A DNA stretch of 10,367 bases from Candidatus Alkanophagales archaeon (GTDB lineage: Archaea; Halobacteriota; Syntropharchaeia; Alkanophagales; B39-G2), in NCBI GenBank assembly GCA_003661185.1, contig QMVQ01000040.1:1-10367 (forward strand). The letters run 5' to 3'. Both the position numbers and the translations under genes were made by a program. Positions 1 through 5,860 of this stretch are shown piece by piece. Position 1 is the stretch's first letter. Every line of letters begins with the position of its first letter. The notes below the pieces were generated by a model. That model was given only the letters and a program-made list of their open reading frames with translations. It had not been told where the DNA came from and did no database searches.

Positions 1-262
1 ACTGCGAGGATAAGCCCGGATTATTATAGATAAGCATGGTTGATGGATGCTATGAGAAGTCTTGGTTGGGAATTCGAACTTCAGTCCTTTCGGTGAGAGA
101 AGCAAGGTTGAATCGGTGTTTTTCGCTGAAGCAGCGATAAAGACGCTCTTCTCTCAATTAGCTGCTTTAATCCGTTAGAAACGGGAACGTGTTCTGTAAT
201 ATGCTATACTATAATCGGTTGCGGTGGGCTTATGTTATGTGGACACGTCCGTTATGCGGTAT
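1..262. other. Gene-free upstream region with several inverted repeats; possible structured RNA
   Basis: I find no convincing coding sequence here on either strand; only ORFs of a few dozen codons exist. Several inverted repeats are visible: AGCAT at 33-37 with ATGCT at 47-51; TGAGAGAAG at 94-102 with CTTCTCTCA at 148-156 (9 bp perfect); CGCTG/CAGCG with a 3-nt loop at 124-136, nested inside the previous pair; CCGTT/AACGG with a 3-nt loop at 172-184; and GAAC/GTTC at 185-194. The nested long-range stem plus hairpins would be compatible with a structured RNA, but I recognise no known archaeal RNA such as RNase P, SRP, tRNA or 5S. It could also be ordinary intergenic DNA or decayed sequence. 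Confidence 0.3.
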
Positions 263-277
263 GGAAAGATTTATAAG
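263..277 (+). promoter_or_regulatory. Archaeal BRE/TATA promoter for ppsA
   Basis: A purine-rich BRE-like stretch (GGAAAGA, 263-269) runs directly into a TATA box (TTTATAAG, 270-277). The usual archaeal spacing of about 26 nt from the TATA centre puts transcription start near 297-300. This would give ppsA a leader of about 60 nt. No other gene lies between this element and ppsA. Confidence 0.7.
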
Positions 278-313
278 CATGCTAGGAGGATTCTGACTTA
301 GCCTACTGCAACA

Positions 314-353
314 GGCGAGCTTTTAGCAGCGTCGCCAAGTCGCTAAGGGGGGG
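314..353 (+). promoter_or_regulatory. ppsA leader: hairpin and G-rich ribosome binding site
   Basis: The predicted leader holds a hairpin in which GGCGA (314-318) pairs with TCGCC (332-336), with an inner GCT/AGC pair (319-321 with 325-327). An alternative pairing, AGCG (328-331) with CGCT (341-344), would compete with it and lies just before a run of seven G (347-353). That G run sits 6 nt before the GTG start and is the likely ribosome binding site. Whether the two pairings make a switch is speculation. Confidence 0.35.
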
Positions 354-359
354 ACTGCG

Positions 360-2705
360 GTGAGGTATGTAGTGTGGTTTGAGGAACTTAGTAAGGAAGA
401 TGTAAGCCTCGTTGGCGGTAAAGCTGCGAATCTCGGCGAGCTTACGTCAAAAACGGACGTGCCCGTGCCTCCCGGCTTTGCGATAACGGCGGAGGCTTAC
501 AAACGTTTCATCGACCACAACAAGTTGGGTGAGAAAATAGCGACACTTCTGAAGGATCTCGACGTTAACGACACGGACGAGCTGAACAACGTTTCGAGTG
601 AGATAAGAACGATGATAGAAGGCGGGGAATTCCCCTCGGATTTACAGGACGAAATAGTAAAGAATTACAGGACTTTGGGCGAGAAAATCGGCGTGGAGCG
701 CCCCTACGTGGCAGTGCGCAGCAGTGCAACCGCCGAGGACTTGCCGGGCGCCAGCTTTGCGGGGCAACAGGACACGTATCTTGATGTTCAAGGCGAGGAG
801 AATCTGTTGAACGCTGTTAAAAAAGCATTTTCATCCCTATTCACACCAAGGGCCATCTTCTACCGGGAAGAGAAGGGTTTCGAGCACTTAAAAGTGTATT
901 TGAGCTGCGTAGTCCAAAAAATGGTGAATGCGAAGGCGGCGGGCGTGATGTTCACTATTGACCCGGTAACTGGTAATCCCGACGTCGTCGTCATTGAGGG
1001 CTCTTGGGGGTTCGGCGAGTTTGTTGTTCAGGGCACAGTGACGCCCGACCGCTTCGTCGTCAGGAAGTTAGACCTCAGCATAATTGAAAAACAGACGGGG
1101 CGTAAGGAGAAGAAACTCGTGCGTGGCGACGGCGACGGTCCTGTGGAGGTCGAGGTTGAGCCGGAGCTTGTCGAAAAGCCGTGCCTCGACGACGAACAGA
1201 TAAAAACGCTTGCGAACTACGCAATTCGCATCGAAAAGCACTACGGCACGCCGCAGGATATAGAATGGGCGCTCGACGCCGACACCGACGAGCTTTATAT
1301 CCTGCAGGCAAGACCTGAAACCGTTTGGAGCATCAAGGGCGTTGCTGAGGAGAGGGAGGGAGCTGCAGCATGTGGCGAAACCGCCGAAGCCGAAATCATA
1401 CTGCGTGGTTTGCCGGCATCCCCCGGCTTCGCATACGGTAAGGCTCACATCATCCAAGACGTCTCAGAGCTCAACAAGTTTAAAGAGGGCGAGATTTTAG
1501 TGACGAAGATGACGTCGCCGGACTGGGTGCCGGCGATGCGTAAAGCCCGTGCGATAATCACTGACGACGGCGGCATGACTTGCCACGCTGCAATCGTTTC
1601 GAGGGAGCTCGGCATCCCTGCAATCGTCGGCAGCAAGGAAGCCACAAAAGTGCTGAACACCGGCATGGAAATTACCGTGGACGCAACAAAAGGCGTCGTT
1701 TACAGAGGAGTGGTGCAAGGCATTAAAGCCGAGCAGGCGGCGGCTGCAGCGGCTGCGGCGACGCCGGTCGCTGGCTTACAACTCCCGGTAACGGGCACAA
1801 AGATTCTTTGCAACTTAGGCGTGCCTGAAAAGGCAGAGGAGGTCGCAAGGCTGCCGGTTGACGGCGTCGGGCTCATGCGCGTTGAGTTCATAATAGCGAG
1901 CTACGTCGGCGAGCACCCGCTCTTACTCATCGAGGAGGGACGTGAGCACGAATATATAGATGCGCTTGCGGACGGCATCGCAAAGGTCGCCTCCGCTTTC
2001 TACCCACGACCCGTGGTCATGCGTTTCAGCGACTTCAAGACTAACGAGTATCGGGAGCTGAAAGGTGGCGAGAAATACGAGGCTGAGGAGGCGAATCCGA
2101 TGTTGGGATGGCGGGGTGCCGCTCGCTACATAGACGAGCGCTTCGAGCCGGCGTTCCGTCTTGAGCTAAAAGCTTTGAGGAAGGTTAGAGATGAGCTGGG
2201 GCTAAAGAACGTCTGGGTGATGGTGCCATTCTGCAGGACTGTCGGAGAAATGCGGCGGACGCTTGAGATAATGCAGGAGGAGGGGCTTCGCAGGGGGAAA
2301 GACTTCAAAGTTTGGCTGATGTGCGAAATACCATCGAACGTAATTCTCGTAGACAAGTTCAGTGAGCTCGTCGATGGCTTCTCCATTGGGAGCAACGACC
2401 TCACGCAGCTCGTCCTCGGCGTCGACCGTGATTCTGAGACTCTTGCGCCGCTCTTCGATGAGCGGGATGAATCAGTGAGGCGTGCTATTGCTTATTTCAT
2501 AAAGAAGGCGCACGAATACGGGAGAACTGTCAGCATCTGCGGGCAGGCGCCAAGCGTCTATCCGGATTTCTGCGAGTTCCTCGTGCGCTGTGGCATCGAC
2601 TCCATAAGCGTGAACCCCGACGCCATCATCTCGACGAGACTCAACGTCGCACAAATAGAGAAAAGAATCCAGCTCGAAAAAGCCTTAAAAGACTTAAAGA
2701 GTTAA
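360..2705 (+). CDS. ppsA: Phosphoenolpyruvate synthase (pyruvate, water dikinase)
   Basis: Converts pyruvate, ATP and water to PEP, AMP and phosphate in the cytoplasm. It is the gluconeogenic entry step in archaea that assimilate carbon through acetyl-CoA and pyruvate. The 781 residues match the family length and show the three expected parts. An N-terminal ATP-grasp domain occupies about 15-325 (LVGGKAANLGEL near 17-28, AVRSSATAEDLPGASFAGQQ near 120, DIEWALD near 303). The swivelling phosphohistidine domain contains GGMTCHAAIVSRELGIPAIVG with catalytic His409. The C-terminal PEP/pyruvate barrel contains GSNDLTQLVLGVDRDS and the CGQAPS motif with catalytic Cys727. A run of eight alanines (460-467) forms the linker between the histidine domain and the barrel. 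The start is GTG at 360, fitting the family N-terminus MRYVVWFEELSKEDV and the G-rich site 6 nt upstream. rnz follows after 17 nt. Confidence 0.96.
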   Translation: MRYVVWFEELSKEDVSLVGGKAANLGELTSKTDVPVPPGFAITAEAYKRFIDHNKLGEKIATLLKDLDVNDTDELNNVSSEIRTMIEGGEFPSDLQDEIVKNYRTLGEKIGVERPYVAVRSSATAEDLPGASFAGQQDTYLDVQGEENLLNAVKKAFSSLFTPRAIFYREEKGFEHLKVYLSCVVQKMVNAKAAGVMFTIDPVTGNPDVVVIEGSWGFGEFVVQGTVTPDRFVVRKLDLSIIEKQTGRKEKKLVRGDGDGPVEVEVEPELVEKPCLDDEQIKTLANYAIRIEKHYGTPQDIEWALDADTDELYILQARPETVWSIKGVAEEREGAAACGETAEAEIILRGLPASPGFAYGKAHIIQDVSELNKFKEGEILVTKMTSPDWVPAMRKARAIITDDGGMTCHAAIVSRELGIPAIVGSKEATKVLNTGMEITVDATKGVVYRGVVQGIKAEQAAAAAAAATPVAGLQLPVTGTKILCNLGVPEKAEEVARLPVDGVGLMRVEFIIASYVGEHPLLLIEEGREHEYIDALADGIAKVASAFYPRPVVMRFSDFKTNEYRELKGGEKYEAEEANPMLGWRGAARYIDERFEPAFRLELKALRKVRDELGLKNVWVMVPFCRTVGEMRRTLEIMQEEGLRRGKDFKVWLMCEIPSNVILVDKFSELVDGFSIGSNDLTQLVLGVDRDSETLAPLFDERDESVRRAIAYFIKKAHEYGRTVSICGQAPSVYPDFCEFLVRCGIDSISVNPDAIISTRLNVAQIEKRIQLEKALKDLKS

Positions 2706-2711
2706 TTTTTT
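2683..2711 (+). promoter_or_regulatory. Possible rnz promoter and oligo-T tract at the ppsA end
   Basis: The end of ppsA contains AT-rich TATA-like words (CTTAAAAG at 2684-2691, CTTAAAGA at 2693-2700), preceded by A/G-rich sequence. The second is centred about 26 nt before the rnz ATG, the spacing expected for a leaderless transcript, and no Shine-Dalgarno sequence precedes rnz. Six T residues follow the ppsA stop (2706-2711) and could act as a weak archaeal terminator. Read-through from ppsA is equally possible. Confidence 0.3.
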
Positions 2712-2722
2712 CCATAAAACCC

Positions 2723-3661
2723 ATGACCGTGCTCCGCATCACATTCTTAGGCACTGGAGGCGCCCTTCCTACGCCGGACCGGAACCCTTCGGCGCTCGTC
2801 GTGCGACGTGGCGGCGAGCTCTTGCTCCTCGACTGCGGCGAGGGCGCCCAGCAGCAAATGATGCGGGCGAAGACTGGCATGAAAATCAGCGCCATCTTTT
2901 TAACGCACTTCCACGCCGACCACGTCCTCGGCATCCCTGGACTCATACAAACACTTGCCTTTCAAGGGCGGAAGGCGCCTCTTGAAATATACGGACCGCC
3001 AAGGGTCGGAAGATTCCTTTATCATTTGCTTTCTCTCGTCTATCTCACCAAAGATTTTAAAATACGAGCGATTGGACTGAAGCCCGGCGATGTCGTCCGC
3101 CGAAACGGCTACGTGATAAGAGCCATAAGAACGGAGCACGGCGTCCCCAGCTTGGGTTATGTGCTTGAAGAGGACATGCGTCCCGGGAAGTTCAACAGGG
3201 AGAAAGCCATCTCTCTCGGAATAAAGCCAGGACCGCTGTTCTCAAAATTACAGTCCGGGCAGAGCGTCGTGGTGAACGGTAGGGAAATAAAACCCAAAGA
3301 GGTGCTCGGACCGCCGAGACCCGGACGCAAAGTCGTTTACACCGGGGACACGAGACCTTGCGAGAGCGTCATCGAAGCCAGTAGAGGCGCTGACGTTCTG
3401 ATACACGACGGGACGTTTTCGCACGCTCTCAAGGAGCTGGCGGCGGAATACAAGCATTCTACGGCAGTAGAAGCTGCCGAAGTCGCAAAAAAAGCGGGCG
3501 TGCGGATGCTCGTCCTCACGCACATAAGCCCTCGATATTCGGAAGACGCAAGCGTGTTGGTAGCGGAAGCGAAAGAGCTTTTTGAGAATGTCGTCGTCGC
3601 CGAGGAGCTTATGACATTGGACGTGCCGTTTCCGGAGAGGGGAGCGCCGCGTTTAGCTTAG
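2723..3661 (+). CDS. rnz: Ribonuclease Z (tRNase Z, tRNA 3' endonuclease)
   Basis: A zinc-dependent metallo-beta-lactamase-fold endonuclease that removes the 3' trailer from pre-tRNA so that CCA can be added. The 312 residues match the short (tRNase Z-S) form found in archaea and bacteria. The N-terminus ITFLGTGGALPTPDRN is typical. Metal ligands are visible in THFHADH (His62, His64, Asp66, His67), in EHGVPSLGY (His139), in YTGDTRPCE (Asp209) and in LTHISPRYSED (His267). The LGIKPGPLFSKLQSG segment is a family hallmark before the GDTRPC motif. The ATG at 2723 fits the family N-terminus. It has no visible Shine-Dalgarno site and lies 17 nt after ppsA, so it is either leaderless from a promoter inside ppsA or read through from ppsA. 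The 112 nt downstream contain a separate promoter for the next gene. Confidence 0.95.
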   Translation: MTVLRITFLGTGGALPTPDRNPSALVVRRGGELLLLDCGEGAQQQMMRAKTGMKISAIFLTHFHADHVLGIPGLIQTLAFQGRKAPLEIYGPPRVGRFLYHLLSLVYLTKDFKIRAIGLKPGDVVRRNGYVIRAIRTEHGVPSLGYVLEEDMRPGKFNREKAISLGIKPGPLFSKLQSGQSVVVNGREIKPKEVLGPPRPGRKVVYTGDTRPCESVIEASRGADVLIHDGTFSHALKELAAEYKHSTAVEAAEVAKKAGVRMLVLTHISPRYSEDASVLVAEAKELFENVVVAEELMTLDVPFPERGAPRLA

Positions 3662-3727
3662 TAAGAGCCGCAACGTGCCTCACGCACACCGAGCACATTA
3701 ATGACTAAGCAAATCGTAATCCTCCGC

Positions 3728-3736
3728 ATATATAAA
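3728..3736 (+). promoter_or_regulatory. TATA box for the DUF3467 gene
   Basis: ATATATAAA lies 44 nt upstream of the preferred ATG at 3780. Archaeal spacing places transcription start near 3757-3760, giving a leader of about 20 nt that contains the AAGGTG ribosome binding site (3769-3774). The BRE position (CCTCCGC) is not purine-rich, so promoter strength is uncertain. Confidence 0.55.
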
Positions 3737-3779
3737 TTCGCAGGAAGGAAGTAAGCATGAGGTTCAACAAGGTGTGAAC

Positions 3780-4070
3780 ATGAAGGGGAGTAAGAAGGAG
3801 ATAAAGATCGAGCTGCCGAGCAATTTGGAGCCCGTGTTTTCGAACATGATACAGATAACGCACAAGGACGACGAGTTCTGCCTAACGTTTGTCCACATAA
3901 TGCCGAACGTGAGCGTCGGGAAGGTGAAAGCAGTGGTCTCGATAACACCGCAGCACGCAAAAAGGCTGCTGAAAGCCTTGAAGGAGAACATAGAAAAGTA
4001 CGAAAAAATATATGGGGAAATAAAACTCGTAGAAGAGACTAAAAGGCATGAGGGCGTTGAGTTTATGTAA
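3780..4070 (+). CDS. DUF3467 family protein
   Basis: A small 96-residue cytoplasmic protein that I recognise as DUF3467, a short family found in bacteria and archaea with no established function. The pattern seen is an N-terminal charged strand (KKEIKIELP), then FSNMIQITHKDDEFCLTFV, then a methionine/proline turn (IMPN), KVKAVVSITPQHAKRLLKAL and a C-terminal helix ENIEKYEKIYGEI. TPQHAKRLLxALxENIxKYE is the most diagnostic part. The ATG at 3780 is preferred because AAGGTG sits 5 nt before it; a GTG at 3774 would add two residues. It has its own TATA box and is transcribed toward the TRAM gene. The stop overlaps an inverted repeat (4044-4084) likely to help end both transcripts. Confidence 0.85.
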   Translation: MKGSKKEIKIELPSNLEPVFSNMIQITHKDDEFCLTFVHIMPNVSVGKVKAVVSITPQHAKRLLKALKENIEKYEKIYGEIKLVEETKRHEGVEFM

Positions 4071-4084
4071 TACCTCTCATGCCT
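4044..4084. terminator. Stem-loop between convergent genes, likely bidirectional terminator
   Basis: AGGCATGAG (4044-4052) pairs perfectly with CTCATGCCT (4076-4084) around a 23-nt loop that contains the DUF3467 stop codon. T-rich sequence follows on the plus strand (4086-4110, broken by C). On the minus strand the stem is followed by a TTTT tract (4044-4041). Placement between converging genes fits a shared terminator. Archaeal termination depends mainly on U tracts, so the stem may be secondary. Confidence 0.45.
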
Positions 4085-4104
4085 CTTTCAGTTATACTTC
4101 CTTT

Positions 4105-4317
4105 CTATCTTAGGACTTCTCCGAATGCTACTTTCCTCGAAACCTTCGTTATTCTTATCTTCACACGATCCCCGACTTTCGTGTTCGGCACGAACACCAC
4201 AAAGCCCTCGATTCTCGCAATACCGTCGCCTTCTCTCCCCAGGTTCTCTATTTTTACCTCGTAGGTCTCTCCTACGGACACCGGCACGTTTGACCCATAT
4301 CTCATCCTTTCCATCAT
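4105..4317 (-). CDS. Small TRAM-domain RNA-binding protein
   Basis: A 70-residue protein that is almost entirely one TRAM domain (about residues 12-69): [16 protein letters not shown], then [45 protein letters not shown] is an OB-like beta-barrel that binds RNA. Stand-alone versions are common in methanogens and haloarchaea, and at least one methanogen homologue has been described as a cold-responsive RNA chaperone. It acts in the cytoplasm. Two tandem ATGs begin the frame (4317 and 4314), with AAGGTAG about 8 nt upstream; a third ATG at 4305 is too close to its purine stretch to be preferred. A strong minus-strand TATA box lies inside the preceding gene, so a hairpin-rich leader of about 136 nt is predicted. 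This suggests post-transcriptional control. Confidence 0.9.
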   Translation of the reverse strand: MMERMRYGSNVPVSVGETYEVKIENLGREGDGIARIEGFVVFVPNTKVGDRVKIRITKVSRKVAFGEVLR

Positions 4318-4451
4318 ACTACTCTACCTTACGCTTCTTAGCGATGCAAAAGAGAAAAAGAGAAACTGCACCCTTTTCCTCCCTTGCACCTTATCCTCCA
4401 CGGAAGTGGAGTTCTCATGCCCACCATGGGCATAGACTCGCATTAAGCGAG
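4318..4451 (-). promoter_or_regulatory. Hairpin-rich leader of the TRAM gene, or terminator of the upstream gene
   Basis: Four perfect inverted repeats are packed in 120 nt: CTCGC/GCGAG (4437-4451, loop ATTAA), ATGCCCA/TGGGCAT (4417-4433, loop CCA), TCCAC/GTGGA (4397-4410, loop GGAA) and CGCT/AGCG (4332-4343, loop TCTT). Read on the minus strand, a pyrimidine tract of about 19 nt (4366-4348) separates the third from the fourth, and the fourth sits just before the AAGGTAG ribosome binding site. With transcription starting near 4453 the whole array would be the 5' leader of the TRAM mRNA. Alternatively, the hairpins plus the U-rich tract terminate the metalloprotease gene. Confidence 0.5.
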
Positions 4452-5675
4452 CCTTACTGGTGTTTTCATCGAGCCTATATAAATAATTTCCCCAAGCGAT
4501 AGTGCCTCAAGACCGTGTAACCCTGTTGCATTGATATAGGCGTCCAGCAAGTCAGAGCACGGGGAGCTGAGGATGATGGTGCTTTCCTCAGATTTCCGCA
4601 CCCATACGTATTTGGCCCCCACAGCCCACATGGCAACCTCTGAGGAGTTCAGCAGCGGCTCGCCGCCGACGCTTGCCAGCATGTCATTGTAAGCTGCGAA
4701 AAACTCGTCCCTGTCAGCGACAGAATCCCAAGTGATGTTCAGCACGAAGAAATACGTAGATGTGTTGGCATAGAAGTCGAAGGCATCGCCGCCCCACCCC
4801 GCCGCCGCCTGCTTTGCCGCTTCTTTGTCGATGTGCAGCTCAAGCATTGTCCTTATAAAAAATTCGCCGAGAACGTCCGAGCTTAGCTTCCAATCGTCGC
4901 CGAGCGGCAGTCTAACGTTCATCACACTCTTGCGGGGTTCTCGGCTGAAATACTTATCGGGGTGGATTATTTGCTCTGTCGTCGTGGGCGGGTCTAAAAG
5001 GGCGGCGTTCACGGCGTCCCAACCGCCTTCCGCATATAAGCGGGAGACAAAAATCTTACCCTCGACGTAGGGGAACGCCATGAAGGCGTCCAGCGTCTTT
5101 TCGAGAAGGCTTTTTGCAGGCAAGCTTCTTCCGAGAGCGGCAGCCTCGATGCTCGGCTCCTTTCCCTCATAAAGGTCGGTAGCGACGCAGGCGTCGCCCT
5201 CGATGAGCGCCCGTGCTGCCATCAGCTCGTCGAAAGTGCGTCTCGAAAGCAGCCTTGTGAGGTTGAAGTGCTGGTCTTGGAGAACATGCACGTATTCGTG
5301 TGGCAGAATTTTTCGCAGCAAAAATGCCTTGCTCTCAGAAATGACGAAGACTTTGTCCCACGGGTTGTAGTAGGCGACGACGTGCTCCGCCTTATGCTCG
5401 ATGCTTGCCTTCTCGACGCTCTCGTTCTCTCTTGCCATGAACAAAGCCCTCAACATCAACTCGACCTGCTCGTCAACTCCGCCGCCCACTTGCTCGCCGA
5501 TTTCCTCAGGACTCACGAATTCGTGCGGAACGTCATGCAGAAGCTTTAAGCCCCTTACTTCCTCCATTCTGCGAATTATATCCGCTTCGTCCACTTTTAC
5601 GCTCTGGTAAGCCAGAATTATCACAAGAGCAAAAACCGTGGCGAGGACGACAGCGATGATGTGCTTCTTGTTCAT
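4443..5675 (-). CDS. Membrane-anchored HExxH metalloprotease-like protein
   Basis: The 410 residues begin with a lysine-containing N-terminus and one hydrophobic segment (about 6-23). This suggests an uncleaved signal anchor with the rest outside the membrane. HEYVH (His126, Glu127, His130) in LPHEYVHVLQDQHF is a zincin motif. ALIEGDA about 30 residues later supplies Glu159, the expected third zinc ligand of a gluzincin. Further conserved-looking parts are EQIIHPDKYF (234-243) and GWGGDAFDFY (293-302). From memory this pattern matches a family of surface proteins in archaea (Hvo_1808-like) and bacteria that carry HELxHxLQDQHF, EGDA and GWGGD; their substrate is unknown to me. N-x-S/T sites occur (such as NLT 138, NTS 304, NIT 313, NSS 343, NAT 382). 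The start at 5675 has no Shine-Dalgarno site. The 3' end carries the likely TRAM promoter. Confidence 0.8.
   Translation of the reverse strand: MNKKHIIAVVLATVFALVIILAYQSVKVDEADIIRRMEEVRGLKLLHDVPHEFVSPEEIGEQVGGGVDEQVELMLRALFMARENESVEKASIEHKAEHVVAYYNPWDKVFVISESKAFLLRKILPHEYVHVLQDQHFNLTRLLSRRTFDELMAARALIEGDACVATDLYEGKEPSIEAAALGRSLPAKSLLEKTLDAFMAFPYVEGKIFVSRLYAEGGWDAVNAALLDPPTTTEQIIHPDKYFSREPRKSVMNVRLPLGDDWKLSSDVLGEFFIRTMLELHIDKEAAKQAAAGWGGDAFDFYANTSTYFFVLNITWDSVADRDEFFAAYNDMLASVGGEPLLNSSEVAMWAVGAKYVWVRKSEESTIILSSPCSDLLDAYINATGLHGLEALSLGEIIYIGSMKTPVRLA
4476..4493 (-). promoter_or_regulatory. BRE/TATA promoter for the TRAM gene inside the metalloprotease gene
   Basis: Read on the minus strand, GGGGAAAT (4493-4486, BRE-like) precedes TTTATATA (4483-4476), one of the clearest promoter elements in the window. 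It encodes the GEIIYIG residues of the metalloprotease C-terminus. The predicted start is near 4453, a few bases before that gene's stop codon. No other gene lies downstream on this strand before the TRAM gene. Confidence 0.55.
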
Positions 5676-5697
5676 AAGAGCGCATTACAAGCGCCCA

Positions 5698-5721
5698 CAA
5701 ATATCGTTTGCGAACTTAAAC
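5698..5721 (-). promoter_or_regulatory. Candidate promoter elements for the metalloprotease gene
   Basis: Two TATA-like words lie upstream on the minus strand. GTTTAAGTT (about 5721-5713) would start transcription near 5690. GATATTTG (5705-5698) is centred about 26 nt from the ATG and would give a leaderless message. A third AT-rich word (AAAATATAT, 5809-5801) would give a leader of about 105 nt. No Shine-Dalgarno sequence precedes the ATG, which favours a leaderless or very short leader. Confidence 0.3.
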
Positions 5722-5736
5722 CCGCACGCAACTGCA

Positions 5737-5829
5737 TCACGGCAGCGTCAAGCCCTTTGCAAACTCCACCTGCATGGGTTCCAGGAAAGGAGGGGACCTG
5801 ATATATTTTACTGAACCAAGTATGTCCAT
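5737..5829 (-). other. Short 30-codon ORF, possibly a gene relic
   Basis: In the 185-nt gap between the TPR gene and the metalloprotease gene the minus strand reads ATG at 5829 to TGA at 5737, 30 codons, ending in PMQVEFAKGLTLP. The composition looks protein-like (SPPFLEPMQVEFAKG), but there is no ribosome binding site and I recognise no family. The frame stays open upstream of the ATG through the 17-bp tandem repeat. It may be the decayed end of a former gene, a small protein, or chance. Confidence 0.2.
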
Positions 5830-5851
5830 GATGTAAGTATGTCCATGATGT
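5818..5851. repeat. Perfect tandem duplication of a 17-bp unit
   Basis: AAGTATGTCCATGATGT occurs at 5818-5834 and again at 5835-5851 with no mismatch and no spacer. It lies 9 nt beyond the TPR gene stop codon. A unit length that is not a multiple of three and the lack of drift suggest a recent slippage or repair event. Confidence 0.85.
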
Positions 5852-5860
5852 CCTTCACAG

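Noticed and set aside
70..82. AATTCGAACTTC, T-loop-like on either strand
   Set aside because: No matching stem or cloverleaf can be drawn around it on either strand.
1068..1457. 129-codon open frame on the minus strand within ppsA
   Set aside because: It is antisense to well-conserved ATP-grasp coding sequence and encodes no recognisable protein; GC-rich codon bias creates such frames.
3757..3777. Six-codon minigene (MRFNKV) just before the DUF3467 start, with GGAAGGA upstream
   Set aside because: The predicted transcription start from the TATA box falls at or near this ATG, so its apparent ribosome binding site would not be transcribed; probably chance.
4125..4502. 125-codon plus-strand frame opposite the TRAM gene
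   Set aside because: It overlaps the TRAM domain coding sequence on the other strand and the hairpin region; the translation is low-complexity.
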